In this document: piece by piece, positions 16,600-26,759 of the stretch
Layout: each line of letters opens with the position of its first letter
Position numbering within the stretch: position 1 is the first letter of the stretch
Assembly (NCBI RefSeq): GCF_018919175.1
Contig: NZ_JAHLQL010000004.1
Coordinates: forward strand, 62,001 to 126,000
Reading direction: 5' to 3'
Origin: Clostridium simiarum
GTDB taxonomy: Bacteria > Bacillota > Clostridia > Clostridiales > Clostridiaceae
DNA: 64,000 nucleotides
Translations under genes and position numbers: made by a program
The notes under the pieces: generated by a model
Databases searched by the model: none
Told to the model about the DNA's origin: nothing
Seen by the model: only the letters and a program-made list of their open reading frames with translations

Positions 16600-18315
16600 T
16601 TAATTTAATCCTAATTTTCCTTTTAATTCAGATATAAGTGTATTTATATCCTCAGTTAAGAATTCATTTTCTTCAAGTTCTGTTATGGCTTTTTTAGCAT
16701 TTTCTATATCTATCGCTAATTTGCTCTCAAGAGCTTTTTCCACTAATGTTCTAGCTTTATTAAATAAAATTCCTTGAAGATCATCAATATTAGTGCTCCA
16801 TGTAGCTTTATAATCTAAATTAGGTATATCTTGAATTAAATATCTCAAACCATTTAAGTCTTTTTGAGTAGGATTTTCTTTTTCTGTATGTTCATTTATA
16901 ACTGTTACAATTCTCTCGTATATTGGGTGTTGATAGTTGTCTAATATTGAGGAGAAGGTTTCTCTAGCATTTGTAAAAGTTCCTCCATCATCTGGTAATA
17001 CATCAATAGCCTCCCTGGTTTTTAATATGTCCTTTTGAAGTCCATCTTTAACTGCAGCTACCACATTATCAGTGTCAGATATACCACCATCCTTAGCATC
17101 AAAGTAAGCTTTAACCCCATGGCTACTTGCTTTTTTCATAACACCTAATGTGGACTCGTGAGCTGTTTTTAGTTTTAAATCTAAGTCAGAAGGTTCTTCT
17201 ACTTTGTCAGTTATTGACACATAAGATCCCCTTTTTATATTGTAATCAGAGACTACTAGGTTATTATCATCATATATGGCAACACGATCTATTAGCTTTG
17301 TGAATTTATATCTAGGTGAAATGCTTTCATCTATAACCTTATAAAGGATTGTTTCACCACCGTACTCTTCAGAGCTTATCCACAAGTCATTATTAAAGTC
17401 CTTTGTTAATGAGTTATTCATTCTAGAAAGAGGTAGTGTTTTATTAGGAAGTATATTGCCAGTTTCATAGTCAAATGTATCTATATTTAAGTAAGCCATT
17501 CTATTAGCAAAATCCTTTTGTATATAAGCTAAATTGCAATCTTTAGTTAATTTAATAGAATCCACACCATACTTAGCTATATTAGGAATTGAATACTGCT
17601 TTGTATTATTTCCATCAAAGAATAGATAATTAAATTGTCCATTATAAAAATCTTTTATAAAAATTTTGTCACCTACAGTATCTATTACACTTATGGAGTG
17701 ACCGTGACTAGCAGTATAATATATTTTACCTTTTGAATCTATAAGATATTTGAAAGTTGTGTAGTCATCACCATTCTTTGCGTCTAAAGTAAAGATATAA
17801 AGTATATCTCCATTAGATTTTACATACTTTTTAGCATCATTTGAGCTTGTATCTATTAAAGTATAATCTTTATAATCATTAGCAAAAGAAGATTTTAAAC
17901 TTGGTTCCACTACATTTTCTATTATGCTCTCTTCGTCTATTTTTGTTAAAGAATCAGATTCGTAATTGTACAATAGGGCATCTTTATCACATAAAAATAC
18001 AAGTCCTTTATCTGTATAGAATGAATTATAAGGTTGTGTAACTTTATTACTTATAACTTTGTAGTTATCACCGTCTTTTACCATAAGCTTTTTAGGCACC
18101 CTAATATTTAAGTCATTATCACCATAAAGCAGAGTTTTATCTTTATATTGGTAAGCGTAATAAAGATAAAAAGGTGTAAAATCCCTATAAGTAGGAATTT
18201 CATTTCCTTCAGCTCTAGCAACTTGTCCTAAAAAATTAAAAGGAATTAAGGTTAGAGAAAAGAAATATACCATTAATATGGCAAAGAATTTTTTAAAGTT
18301 TTTTTTACATTTCAT
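16600..18315 (-). CDS. Secreted surface protein, paralogue 1 (variable domain plus shared helical domain)
   Basis: A 571-residue exported protein. A lysine-rich signal peptide with a hydrophobic core (about 1-35, ending in RAEGN) is followed by about 340 residues rich in beta-strand-like short repeats (YLIDSKGKIYY, KLTKDCNLAYI, DDNNLVV), probably a beta-propeller. Residues about 385-571 form a helical domain nearly identical to that of paralogue 2 and clearly related to the N-terminus of the S-layer-like protein (GVKAYFDAK; YQHPIYERIVTVINE). No SLH, CWB2 or LPXTG anchor is present, so this domain may be the wall anchor. The gene has its own promoter and terminator. The function is unknown. 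Codon 3 is followed by a run of eight A residues. Confidence 0.9.
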   Translation of the reverse strand: MKCKKNFKKFFAILMVYFFSLTLIPFNFLGQVARAEGNEIPTYRDFTPFYLYYAYQYKDKTLLYGDNDLNIRVPKKLMVKDGDNYKVISNKVTQPYNSFYTDKGLVFLCDKDALLYNYESDSLTKIDEESIIENVVEPSLKSSFANDYKDYTLIDTSSNDAKKYVKSNGDILYIFTLDAKNGDDYTTFKYLIDSKGKIYYTASHGHSISVIDTVGDKIFIKDFYNGQFNYLFFDGNNTKQYSIPNIAKYGVDSIKLTKDCNLAYIQKDFANRMAYLNIDTFDYETGNILPNKTLPLSRMNNSLTKDFNNDLWISSEEYGGETILYKVIDESISPRYKFTKLIDRVAIYDDNNLVVSDYNIKRGSYVSITDKVEEPSDLDLKLKTAHESTLGVMKKASSHGVKAYFDAKDGGISDTDNVVAAVKDGLQKDILKTREAIDVLPDDGGTFTNARETFSSILDNYQHPIYERIVTVINEHTEKENPTQKDLNGLRYLIQDIPNLDYKATWSTNIDDLQGILFNKARTLVEKALESKLAIDIENAKKAITELEENEFLTEDINTLISELKGKLGLN

Positions 18316-18353
18316 ATATAATCCCCCTATTTACATATTTAGATAATATTACA

Positions 18354-18382
18354 ATTATACCACATTATACTCTTAAACCTAA
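18354..18382 (-). promoter_or_regulatory. Promoter of surface protein paralogue 1
   Basis: On the minus strand an extended -10 (TGGTATAAT, TATAAT at 18359-18354) with TTAGGT as a weak -35 seventeen bases upstream. Paralogue 2 has the same TTTAGGTT...CTGGTATA arrangement about 35 bases from its start, which supports the call. Confidence 0.6.
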
Positions 18383-18396
18383 AATTTCACAACAAG

Positions 18397-18427
18397 ACCC
18401 CTGAAGATTTAAAACATCTTCAGGGGT
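18397..18427 (-). terminator. Terminator-like hairpin of surface protein paralogue 2
   Basis: Perfect 12-bp arms ACCCCTGAAGAT/ATCTTCAGGGGT, homologous to the terminator of paralogue 1 but with a broken T-run on the minus strand (CTTGTT), so termination may be weaker. Confidence 0.65.
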
Positions 18428-18435
18428 TACTGGGT

Positions 18436-20151
18436 TTAATTTAATCCTAATTTTCCTTTTAATTCAGATATAAGTGTATTTATATCTTCAGTTAAGAATT
18501 CATTTTCTTCAAGTTCTGCTATGGCTTTTTTAGCATTTTCTATATCTATCTCTAATTTACTCTCAAGAGCTTTTTCCACTAATGTTCTAGCTTTATTAAA
18601 TAAAATTCCTTGAAGCTCGTCAATATCAGTGCTCCAGGTAGCTTTATAATCTAAATTAGGTATATCTTGAATTAAATATCTCAAACCATTTAAGTCCTTT
18701 TGAGTAGGATTTTCTTTTTCTGTATGCTCATTTATAACTGTTACAATTCTCTCGTATATTGGATGTTGATAGTTGTCCAATATTGAAGAGAAGGTTTCTC
18801 TAGCATTTGTAAAAGTTCCTCCATCATCTGGTAATACATTGATGGCCTCCCTGGTTTTTAATATGTCCTTTTGAAGTCCATCTTTAACTGCAGCTACCAC
18901 ATTATCAGTGTCAGATATACCACCATCCTTAGCATCAAAGTAAGCTTTAACCCCATGGCTACTTGCTTTTTTCATAACACCTAATGTGGACTCGTGAGCT
19001 GTTTTTAGTTTTAAATCTAAGTCAGAAGGTTCTTCTACTTTATTAGTTATTGACACATAAGATCCTTTATCATTTGTATCATAAGAAAAAACTACTAGGT
19101 TATTATCATCATATATAGAAATATCATATGTAAACCCTTTAAATTTATATTTAAGTGAAGGGTTTTCATCTATGATCTTATAAAGTTCTGTATAGTTTTC
19201 TGAATTTACATAGTAAATCCATAATTCATCGTTAGAATCCTTACATAATAGACTATCGTTTGAAGAAATGGGCATTGTTTTATAAGGAATTATGCTTTCT
19301 GTCTTATCATCGAATATAGCTATATTGAAATAAGATGTTCCGGTGGTAAAATCCTCACCTATATAAGCTAAGTTACCATCCTTGGTTAATTTACTAGATT
19401 CAAGACGACGCCTATCTACAGAATTCCTTGAATACTTTTTTGCGCTATTTCCATCATAGAGTAGATAGTTAGTTTCTTTATAGGAATATTCTCGTATTAA
19501 AATTTTATCACCTACAACATCCAAAATATTCATTGAAGGAAGATTTGCATTATAATATACCTTACCCTTTGAATCTATAAGATAATTGAAGGTTGTAGAA
19601 AAGTCACCTTTCTGACAATTTAATCTAATAACATAAAGTATGTCTCCGTTATGTTTTACATAGGTTTGGGTAATCTTTAGGTTCTCTATAAAGTAATCTT
19701 TATGATCATTAGCAAGAGCAGAATTCAAACTTGGTTTTACTACATTTTCTATTATACTTTTTTCATCTATTTCTGTTAAAGAATCAGATTCATAATCGTA
19801 TAATAGGGTTTTATCGCTGGATGAGAAAACCATTCCATTATCTGTATAAGATGCACGGGTATAACGTGGATGTGGAAAATTATTTTCTAAAGTCTTATAA
19901 TTATCACCCTCTTTTAGCATAAGTTTTTTAGGTTCTTTAACATTAAAATCAGTGTCACCATAAAGTAAGGTCTTATCCTTATATTGATAAGCAGCTAAAA
20001 GATAAAAGGGTGTAAAATTGCTGTAGGTAGGAATTTCATTACCTGCAGCTTGGACAGCTTGTCCTAAAAAGTTAAATGGAACTAAAGACAGAGAAAAGAA
20101 ATATACCATTAATATGGCAAAGAGTTTTTTGAAGCTTTTTTTACATTTCAT
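18436..20151 (-). CDS. Secreted surface protein, paralogue 2
   Basis: A 571-residue paralogue of the genes on both sides. ATG 20151 is chosen with AGGGGG seven bases upstream; an in-frame TTG at 20157 is less likely. A signal peptide with KCKKSFKKLF and a hydrophobic core comes first. The central region (about 40-385) has the same strand-rich layout as paralogue 1 but diverges strongly. The C-terminal about 185 residues differ from paralogue 1 at only a handful of positions, and the DNA is near identical there (18436-19050 against 16600-17215). This mosaic pattern points to recent duplication or gene conversion of the shared domain with diversification of the exposed domain. Cell-surface location is inferred. 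The function is unknown. Codon 3 is followed by seven A residues. Confidence 0.9.
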   Translation of the reverse strand: MKCKKSFKKLFAILMVYFFSLSLVPFNFLGQAVQAAGNEIPTYSNFTPFYLLAAYQYKDKTLLYGDTDFNVKEPKKLMLKEGDNYKTLENNFPHPRYTRASYTDNGMVFSSSDKTLLYDYESDSLTEIDEKSIIENVVKPSLNSALANDHKDYFIENLKITQTYVKHNGDILYVIRLNCQKGDFSTTFNYLIDSKGKVYYNANLPSMNILDVVGDKILIREYSYKETNYLLYDGNSAKKYSRNSVDRRRLESSKLTKDGNLAYIGEDFTTGTSYFNIAIFDDKTESIIPYKTMPISSNDSLLCKDSNDELWIYYVNSENYTELYKIIDENPSLKYKFKGFTYDISIYDDNNLVVFSYDTNDKGSYVSITNKVEEPSDLDLKLKTAHESTLGVMKKASSHGVKAYFDAKDGGISDTDNVVAAVKDGLQKDILKTREAINVLPDDGGTFTNARETFSSILDNYQHPIYERIVTVINEHTEKENPTQKDLNGLRYLIQDIPNLDYKATWSTDIDELQGILFNKARTLVEKALESKLEIDIENAKKAIAELEENEFLTEDINTLISELKGKLGLN

Positions 20152-20228
20152 ATTCAATCCCCCTATTTACATATTTGGTTAATATTAGAATATACCAGTA
20201 TTATACACTATAACCTAAAATTTTACAA

Positions 20229-20264
20229 CAAAACCCCTGAAGATTTAAAACATCCTCAGGGGTT
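20229..20264 (-). terminator. Terminator-like hairpin downstream of paralogue 3
   Basis: AACCCCTGAAGAT/ATCCTCAGGGGTT stem of the same family, with TTTTGTTG on the minus strand. It lies 125 bases beyond the stop of paralogue 3. The DNA in between resembles a second, decayed C-terminal end, suggesting a rearrangement. Confidence 0.6.
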
Positions 20265-20389
20265 ATTGGGTTTAATTGATTATCATAGATTCCTAGTTTA
20301 ATTAATTTCTACTTAGTGATTTTTGACTTTAATTTATTTACAGTTTGGTAATTTATAGTCTTGTATTTAACTAAATTATAGTTTTATCT

Positions 20390-22107
20390 TTAATTGATTC
20401 CTAATTTGTTTTTTAAGTTAGATATAAGTGCATTTATATCATTAGTTAGAAATTTATTTTCTTCAAGTTCTGCTATGGATTTTTTAGCATTTTCTATATC
20501 TATCTCTAATTTGCTCTCAACAGCTTTTTCCACTAAGTCTGTTGCTTTATCAAATAAAATCCCTTGAAGCTCATCGATATCAGAGCTCCATGTAGCTTTA
20601 TAATCTAAATTAGGTATATCTTGAATTAAATATCTCAAGTCATTTAATTCCTTTTGAGTAGGGTTTTCTTTTTCTGTATGTTCATTTATAACTGTTACAA
20701 TTCTCTCGTATATTGGGTGTTGATAGTTGTCCAATATTGAGGAGAAGGTTTGTCTAGCATTTGTAAAAGCTCCACCATCATCGGGTAATACATTGATGGA
20801 TTCTCTAGCTACTAATATGTCCCTTTGAAGTCCGTCTTTAACTGCAGCTACCACATTGTCAGTGTTAGATATGCCACCATCCTTAGCATCAAAGTAAGCT
20901 TTAACACCATGTTTACTTGCTTTTTCCATAGCATTCACTGTATTTGCATGAGCAACTTTAAGTTTTAAATCTAATTCAGAAGGTTGTTCTACTGTGTCAT
21001 TTGTTGTAACATAAGATCCTTTTTTATTTGCAGTATAAGAAGTGGCTACTAGGTTATTATCATCATATATAGAGATATCATGTACTTGCTCTGTGAATTT
21101 ATATCTAGGGGAAAGGCTCTCATCTAGAACTTTATAAATAGTTGTAGCATTTTCATAGCTTGTAGAGCGTATCCATAATTCATTATTAAAGTCCTTACTC
21201 AATGAGCTATTCATTGAAGAAAGAGCTGTTGTTTTATTAGGAAGTATACTTCCTGTTTTTTCATCGAATCTAGCTATATTTAAATAAGCCACTCTATTGG
21301 CAAAATCACGATGCATATAAGCTAAATTGCCGTCTTTAGTTAATATAGGATAATTGGAGGTATATTCATCTATAGTAGGATTTGAGTACTGTTTTGTACT
21401 ATTTCCATCATATAATAGATAATTAGATTCGTCGTTATAATAATCTTCTATTAAAATTTTATCACCTAGGGTATCTAATACACTTATAAAGTGACCAGAA
21501 CCTGCAGTATGATATATTTTACCTTTTGAATCTATAAGGTAATGGAAAGTTGAGTAGGCATCATCTTTTTCGCCATCTAAGGTAAAAGTATAAAGTATAT
21601 CTCCATTAGATTTTACAGTCTTTATAATAAAGTTTGAGTTTGTGTCTACCAAAGTATAATCTTTATAATTATTAGCAAAATCAGATTTTAAAGCTGGTTC
21701 TACTACATTTTTCAGTATACTTTCTTCATCTATTTTTGTTAAAGAATCAGATTCATAATTGTATAATAGCAAACCTTCATCACTTAAGAAAACAATACCC
21801 TTATCTGTATAGAATGAGTTGTAGGGTCTTACAAAGTTATCCTTTATAGTTCTGTAATTGTCACCATCTTTTATCATAAGTTTTTTAGGCGTTCTAATAT
21901 TTAAATCGTTATCACCATAAAGTAGAGTTTTATCTTTATATTGATAAGCATAATAAAGGTAAAAGGGTGTAAAATTGCTATATGTAGGAATTTCATTTCC
22001 TTCAGCTCTAGTAGCTTGTCCTAAAAAATTAAAAGGAACTAAGGTTAGAGAAAAGAAATATACCATTAATATGGCAAAGAGTTTTTTAGAGCTTTTTTAA
22101 ATTTCAT
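20390..22107 (-). pseudogene. Secreted surface protein, paralogue 3, frameshifted in the signal peptide
   Basis: A third copy of the same architecture: strand-rich central region and C-terminal helical domain with DNGISNTDN-like and YQHPIYERIVTVINE segments. The expected ATG at 22107, with AGGAGGGTT upstream, is followed by ATG AAA TTT and only six A residues (22098-22093), where paralogue 2 has seven. This shifts the frame and gives a stop after 13 codons. From 22066 onward the frame is open for 558 residues to 20390, starting with an ATG that has no ribosome site and lacks the basic part of the signal peptide. It may be switched off, phase-variable at the poly-A run, rescued by slippage, or affected by a sequencing error. 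Confidence 0.75.
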
Positions 22108-22187
22108 ATGTAACCCTCCTGTGTATATATTTAGTGAATACTATAATTATATCCAATATTATAATATATAAATTAAATTTTTGTAAC

Positions 22188-22213
22188 AAAAAAAACCCCA
22201 AAGGGTTTTTTTT
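22188..22213 (-). terminator. Bidirectional terminator between paralogue 3 and the small domain protein
   Basis: A-run, CCCC, three-base loop, GGG and T-run form a short stem that works on either strand and overlaps the stop codon of the gene at 22212. Confidence 0.75.
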
Positions 22214-22976
22214 ATTCTATTCCAATTACATCAAAGGTATCATCTAGTTTTGACTCTAAACCTGCTATGAAAGTTTTTATATTGCTATCTGAAAACTCAT
22301 TATTTTTTAACTCTTCAATAGCTTGTCTAGCTTTTTTTATGTCACTTTCGTTTCTTGTTTCAAGAGCTCTATTAACAAGGCCTTGAGCACGATTATGCAG
22401 CCTAATTTGACATTCATCTAAAGCAGAGCTGTAAGATGCTCTTGCAGGATTTCCATTGTTATCGATAAAGTCTGGTGCTTCAATAATCAATGTTCTAACC
22501 GCATTTAGCTCTTTTTGAGCTAACTTATCATCATTCATTTTTAGCTCATTAATTATTGTAACTATTCTTTCGTATACTGGATGTTGGTATCCATCAAGCA
22601 GCTTTGAGAACTCCCCGATAGCAGTTTCCATTCCTTCTGGTAATGCTAATATTGCATCTCTTGCTGTATCGATGTCCTTTTGCATTCCACCTTTAACAGC
22701 GTTAACTAATGCTGATGTGTTTGCATTGGCGTTATCGTTGATGTATGGCTTAACACCATGTTTATTAGCCTTTTCTATAGCAGTCATTGTAGCGTCATAA
22801 GCAGCCTTGTATTTTAAATCTAGGTCAGAGGCTTTTCTAGGCATGTCTTGTTTTTTAACAGTATTTTCTTCAGCATTTGCAAAGAATCCCAAGTTATTAT
22901 GAGAAACTAAAAAAACTGAAAATAAAGATACCATTATAAGACCTAAGGTTTTAGAAAGAGTCCTTCTAGGTTTCAT
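22212..22976 (-). CDS. Small secreted protein made only of the shared helical surface domain
   Basis: A 254-residue protein: signal peptide (about 1-36, ending in FANAEE), then one copy of the helical domain found at the C-terminus of the three paralogues and at the N-terminus of the S-layer-like protein. It is closest to the latter: AAYDATM, GVKPYI, ARDAI, METAIGEFS, LDGYQHPVYERIVTIINEL, PDFIDNNG and ASYSSALD recur almost unchanged. ATG 22976 is chosen over ATG 22982 because GGAGAG is then six bases away. A protein that is only this domain might cap or compete for the wall site used by the S-layer protein. That role is inferred, and no known family name comes to mind. Confidence 0.88.
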   Translation of the reverse strand: MKPRRTLSKTLGLIMVSLFSVFLVSHNNLGFFANAEENTVKKQDMPRKASDLDLKYKAAYDATMTAIEKANKHGVKPYINDNANANTSALVNAVKGGMQKDIDTARDAILALPEGMETAIGEFSKLLDGYQHPVYERIVTIINELKMNDDKLAQKELNAVRTLIIEAPDFIDNNGNPARASYSSALDECQIRLHNRAQGLVNRALETRNESDIKKARQAIEELKNNEFSDSNIKTFIAGLESKLDDTFDVIGIE

Positions 22977-23257
22977 TATCATCTCTCCGTTCTACAATAT
23001 TATACTTTTTAATGCTATTTTAACATTTAGAACAGTGGTTTACAATATATTTCCTTTAAAAGCTTAGTTATATATTTAAAAAGGCTTTAAGAGAACTCAT
23101 AGTCTTCTTGTTAATTGAAATAGTTCTATACTATTTAATTTTACTCTTCTTTATGGTATTATAAGCATGATTTATTTTTTAGACTTTGATAAAATATAAG
23201 ATAAAGGTTATTCCTATTACTTAGGATATATTTAATATAAGGTTAGGAGAGGATTTA

Positions 23258-24301
23258 ATGTTATGTGCACTTATAATGGCAGGAGGCAAAGGTGAAAGAT
23301 TTTGGCCTATGTCCACAGATGAGATGCCAAAGCAGTTTTTAAGTTTAATAGATGAAGAGTCAATGATACAAAGTACTGTAAGAAGATTAGAGCCTATGAT
23401 ACCCCTAGAGAGAGTTTTTATAGTTACAGCAGAGAACTATGTAGATCTAGTTAAAGAACATATACCAAATATCCCTGATAGAAATATAATAGTAGAGCCT
23501 GTAGGAAAGAATACGGCTCCTTGTGTGGCTCTTTCTGCTTTTATAATAGAAAAATACTATAAGGATGCAACAATTGCAGTGCTTCCATCGGATCATCTTA
23601 TAGGAGAAGAGAAAGAGTTCTTAAATACACTAAAGGCTGCAGAAAGCTTTATAGAAAATAATGAAAAGGCAATATTAACTCTAGGCATGAAGCCTGATAG
23701 ACCAGAGACAGGCTATGGATACATAAAATTTAAGGGTATTAAAGAGTCCATAGATAAGTATGAAATAAGAGAAGTAGAAAAGTTCGTAGAAAAACCTCAT
23801 ATAGAAAAAGCAAAGGAATATTTAGAATCTGGAAGCTATCTTTGGAATGCAGGTATATTCATCTGGAAGACTAGAAACATATTAAGCCTTACAGAGAAAT
23901 ATCTTACAAATACCTATGAACTTTTAAAAGAAGTTGCCATAACAAAAGAAGAGAGTATGGAAGAAAAGTTAAAGGAAAATTATGTTAAAGTTGATAGTAT
24001 ATCTATAGATTATGGCATCATGGAAAAAGCAGATAGTATCTATGTTATACCTGCTAGCTTCGGATGGGATGATGTAGGAAGTTGGAATAGTGTTGCTAGA
24101 TATAAGGACAAAGATCAAGATGGTAACGTATTAGAAGGAGAGGTAGTTTGCTTAAAGAGCAAAAACAATATAATAAATACCTGTAAAAAGACCTTTGTTA
24201 TGGGAGTTTCTGACTTAGTGGTTATAGAGACAGAAAATGAGATAATGATATTACATAAAGACGAAGCTGCTTCTATAAGGGAGCTAAAAGCTAAAAGTTA
24301 A
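23258..24301 (+). CDS. manC: Mannose-1-phosphate guanylyltransferase
   Basis: Makes GDP-mannose from mannose 1-phosphate and GTP for glycan synthesis. The 347-residue protein has the nucleotidyltransferase signature MAGGKGERFWP (7-17) with PKQFL following, LPSDH (about 109), the ETGYGYIKF block and FVEKP (about 169), then WNAGIFIWK and the FGWDDVGSW motif typical of the mannose enzyme. The C-terminal isomerase half found in long ManC proteins is absent, so it is the single-function form. AGGAGAGG precedes ATG. It is the first of four closely spaced genes for a surface polysaccharide. Confidence 0.93.
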   Translation: MLCALIMAGGKGERFWPMSTDEMPKQFLSLIDEESMIQSTVRRLEPMIPLERVFIVTAENYVDLVKEHIPNIPDRNIIVEPVGKNTAPCVALSAFIIEKYYKDATIAVLPSDHLIGEEKEFLNTLKAAESFIENNEKAILTLGMKPDRPETGYGYIKFKGIKESIDKYEIREVEKFVEKPHIEKAKEYLESGSYLWNAGIFIWKTRNILSLTEKYLTNTYELLKEVAITKEESMEEKLKENYVKVDSISIDYGIMEKADSIYVIPASFGWDDVGSWNSVARYKDKDQDGNVLEGEVVCLKSKNNIINTCKKTFVMGVSDLVVIETENEIMILHKDEAASIRELKAKS

Positions 24302-24326
24302 TAACTATAGTGGAGGATAGTGTTAT

Positions 24327-25406
24327 ATGATATACATAAACGGTAGTATTTTAGATGAAAAACCAGCGGGGCTTGGCATATATACAAAAAACGTAGTTCA
24401 AAACCTAGGAGAGATGGACAAAGACTTAGTAATGTTTTGTCCTATTGAAGTTAAGGGAATAAAAACGGAAATAATAACAGAAAAAGTAAAGACCATCCAT
24501 AAGAAAAAAGGAGGTCTTATGAGGTTTCTGTGGACTCAATTTGTACTGCCTTTTAAGGTTAAAAGAGGAAGCATATTATATCACCCCTTTCAGTACCTAT
24601 CCATATTTAGTAGCACAAAGCAGATAATAACATTACATGATCTTATACCAGTTGAATATCCAGCAGTTGCAAAACATCAATATTATTATTACAAATGGGT
24701 AATGCCTATTTTATTAAAAAGAGCCTATAAGATAGTATGTATATCAGAAAATACAAAAGAAGACATACTAAAAAATTATAAGGTAGATAAAGATAAAATA
24801 ACAGTTATCTATAATGGATATGAGGAAAAGCAATTTAATGAAGAGAATAATCACAAAGAAATTTTAGAAAAATATAAAGTAGATTATGATTATATGATAA
24901 TGGTAGGGGCATCCTATAGACATAAGAACCTTCATAGCGCCATTAAAGCCTATGGAAAGGTTCGAGATCAGCTTAATTCAAAACTTGTCATTATAGGAAA
25001 GGACTCACCTTACATTAAGGAATTAAAGGAGTTAACTAAGTCACTAAACCTAGAGGATTCAGTAAAGTTTTTAGGTTATGTAAAAGATGAGGATCTACCT
25101 ACACTTTACGCAAACTCAACCTGCTTTGTTTATCCTACATTATATGAAGGCTTTGGACTTCCTATTTTAGAGGCTATGGCATGTAAGACTCCAGTAATAT
25201 GTTCAAACAACTCTTCCCTTCCAGAAGTAGCAGGAGATGCAGCTTTATACTTTAATCCTGAAAGTGAAGAGGAAATAGCAAAGGCTATGGTTGAAATAAA
25301 CAAGGACCAAAACCTAAGAGAAGAACTTTTAAAAAAATCAAAAGAAAATGTAAAAAGATTTTCATGGAAATATACTGCAGAAGCAGTGTATAAACTAATG
25401 AAATAG
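24327..25406 (+). CDS. Glycosyltransferase family 4 (GT-B)
   Basis: A 359-residue GT-B enzyme, often mannosyl- or rhamnosyltransferase in such operons. The acceptor half shows LHDLIPVEYP (about 109) and ISENTKEDIL; the donor half shows MIMVGASYRHKN (about 189) and the EX7E-type motif in YEGFGLPILEAMA (about 275). GGAGG precedes the ATG. It follows manC by 25 bases, so GDP-mannose is a reasonable donor, though this is inferred. No membrane segments are seen; it would act at the cytoplasmic face on a lipid-linked glycan. Confidence 0.9.
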   Translation: MIYINGSILDEKPAGLGIYTKNVVQNLGEMDKDLVMFCPIEVKGIKTEIITEKVKTIHKKKGGLMRFLWTQFVLPFKVKRGSILYHPFQYLSIFSSTKQIITLHDLIPVEYPAVAKHQYYYYKWVMPILLKRAYKIVCISENTKEDILKNYKVDKDKITVIYNGYEEKQFNEENNHKEILEKYKVDYDYMIMVGASYRHKNLHSAIKAYGKVRDQLNSKLVIIGKDSPYIKELKELTKSLNLEDSVKFLGYVKDEDLPTLYANSTCFVYPTLYEGFGLPILEAMACKTPVICSNNSSLPEVAGDAALYFNPESEEEIAKAMVEINKDQNLREELLKKSKENVKRFSWKYTAEAVYKLMK

Positions 25407-25430
25407 CTTTAAATAAAGGTGGAAAATATT

Positions 25431-26759
25431 ATGATTTTCATAGCTTTAATAGAAATATTTATACTTGCCTATATATTAGATAGGGACGTAAGGAAAAACG
25501 GAGTAGTTACCTTTATAGATCAAGGAAAGCTTATGCTTATACTGTGGCTTGTAAATGTAATAATGTACAACTTTGCATTAAGCAACTGGTATGAACCAAA
25601 CCTATATATTAATGTAGTAGTTACCCTTATATGGGGAAGTTTTTTAATATTTTCAAGATATGTATATATTAGTGAAGAAGATATACACATATTAATGAAG
25701 AGATTAGATGAGGATAGGAGTTACAAAGTATATTCCTTAATATCTAATGTGATATGTATATTAGGAGTTCTTGCCTTTGCCTATAACGTAAAAAAGTTCG
25801 GACTTGCTATAACTGCTCAAAACAAAATAGAAAAACAAGCAATGACAGGAGCCACTGCCTACATAGTATATATGTTAGTTTTATGTGCTCAGATAAAGTA
25901 TATACTATTTAGAAAACATAAAAGAATAAGAGATGCAGCTATATTTACTATAAGCTTAGGGGTTCTTTTTCTTACCTTAAACAGAGGACCTTTAACCTTT
26001 ATCTTTATAACAATCCTAGTCTATGAGTTTTTTGCCTTTATAGTATATAAAGAGAGGTTATCAAAGGAAAAGATAAAAGCTACCTATATAAGTGCTGCAA
26101 TAATTCTTGTAATATTTATAGAACTATTTGGATTTGTGGGAAACCTAAGGGTTAAATATGTAATGGAACACCACTACAAACACAGTATAAATGACCACTA
26201 TAAGATGAGTAATAGCTTACCATCAGGATTTATGTGGACCTATATATACCTAACAAGTCCTCTAGAAAACGCTTCAAAGGCCATAACAGAACAAAAGGTA
26301 GAGTATACCTATTTTAATAACCTACTTTATCCTTTTATAAAATTTGGAGCCAATACTTTTAAAAAACAGGGAGAGTACCTTTACTGGCTTAACTCAAGAA
26401 CACCCTATGAACCCTATTTAGAAAAAAAGGCAGGACTTAATGTAATGTCCTTTATAACAGAAGCCTTCCAAGACTTAGGCTTTTTAGGCCTTTTGGTTTA
26501 TATAGGAGTTTATATGCTTCTAGCTTTTTACTCCATAAAAGTTGTGAGGGCTAAAAGTAGATTCAGCTCCATGGGTAAAATACTCATATATTCTAATATA
26601 ATGAGCATAATGCTTTGGAGTGTCTTTGTAAACTCACTTAAGCTAGCAGTAGTACTACTTAACATATTCTTTGTAATATTTATAGAAAACTTATTTAAAG
26701 AAAAAAACCTAGAAAGAATAATAAAACTAAAAGGAAAGATAATGCCATGGAAAAAATGA
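25431..26759 (+). CDS. Wzy-type oligosaccharide repeat unit polymerase
   Basis: A 442-residue protein with about eleven transmembrane segments and a long extracytoplasmic loop (about 255-345, with the LPSGFMWTYIYLTSPLEN stretch) as in polymerases that join lipid-linked repeat units. ATG 25431 is chosen because AAAGGTGG lies eight bases before it; a GTG at 25419 overlaps that site. It overlaps the next gene by 13 bases, showing tight co-transcription. With two polymerase-like genes in the window (this one and 14530) there may be two polymers, or one polymerase and one ligase. Confidence 0.85.
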   Translation: MIFIALIEIFILAYILDRDVRKNGVVTFIDQGKLMLILWLVNVIMYNFALSNWYEPNLYINVVVTLIWGSFLIFSRYVYISEEDIHILMKRLDEDRSYKVYSLISNVICILGVLAFAYNVKKFGLAITAQNKIEKQAMTGATAYIVYMLVLCAQIKYILFRKHKRIRDAAIFTISLGVLFLTLNRGPLTFIFITILVYEFFAFIVYKERLSKEKIKATYISAAIILVIFIELFGFVGNLRVKYVMEHHYKHSINDHYKMSNSLPSGFMWTYIYLTSPLENASKAITEQKVEYTYFNNLLYPFIKFGANTFKKQGEYLYWLNSRTPYEPYLEKKAGLNVMSFITEAFQDLGFLGLLVYIGVYMLLAFYSIKVVRAKSRFSSMGKILIYSNIMSIMLWSVFVNSLKLAVVLLNIFFVIFIENLFKEKNLERIIKLKGKIMPWKK

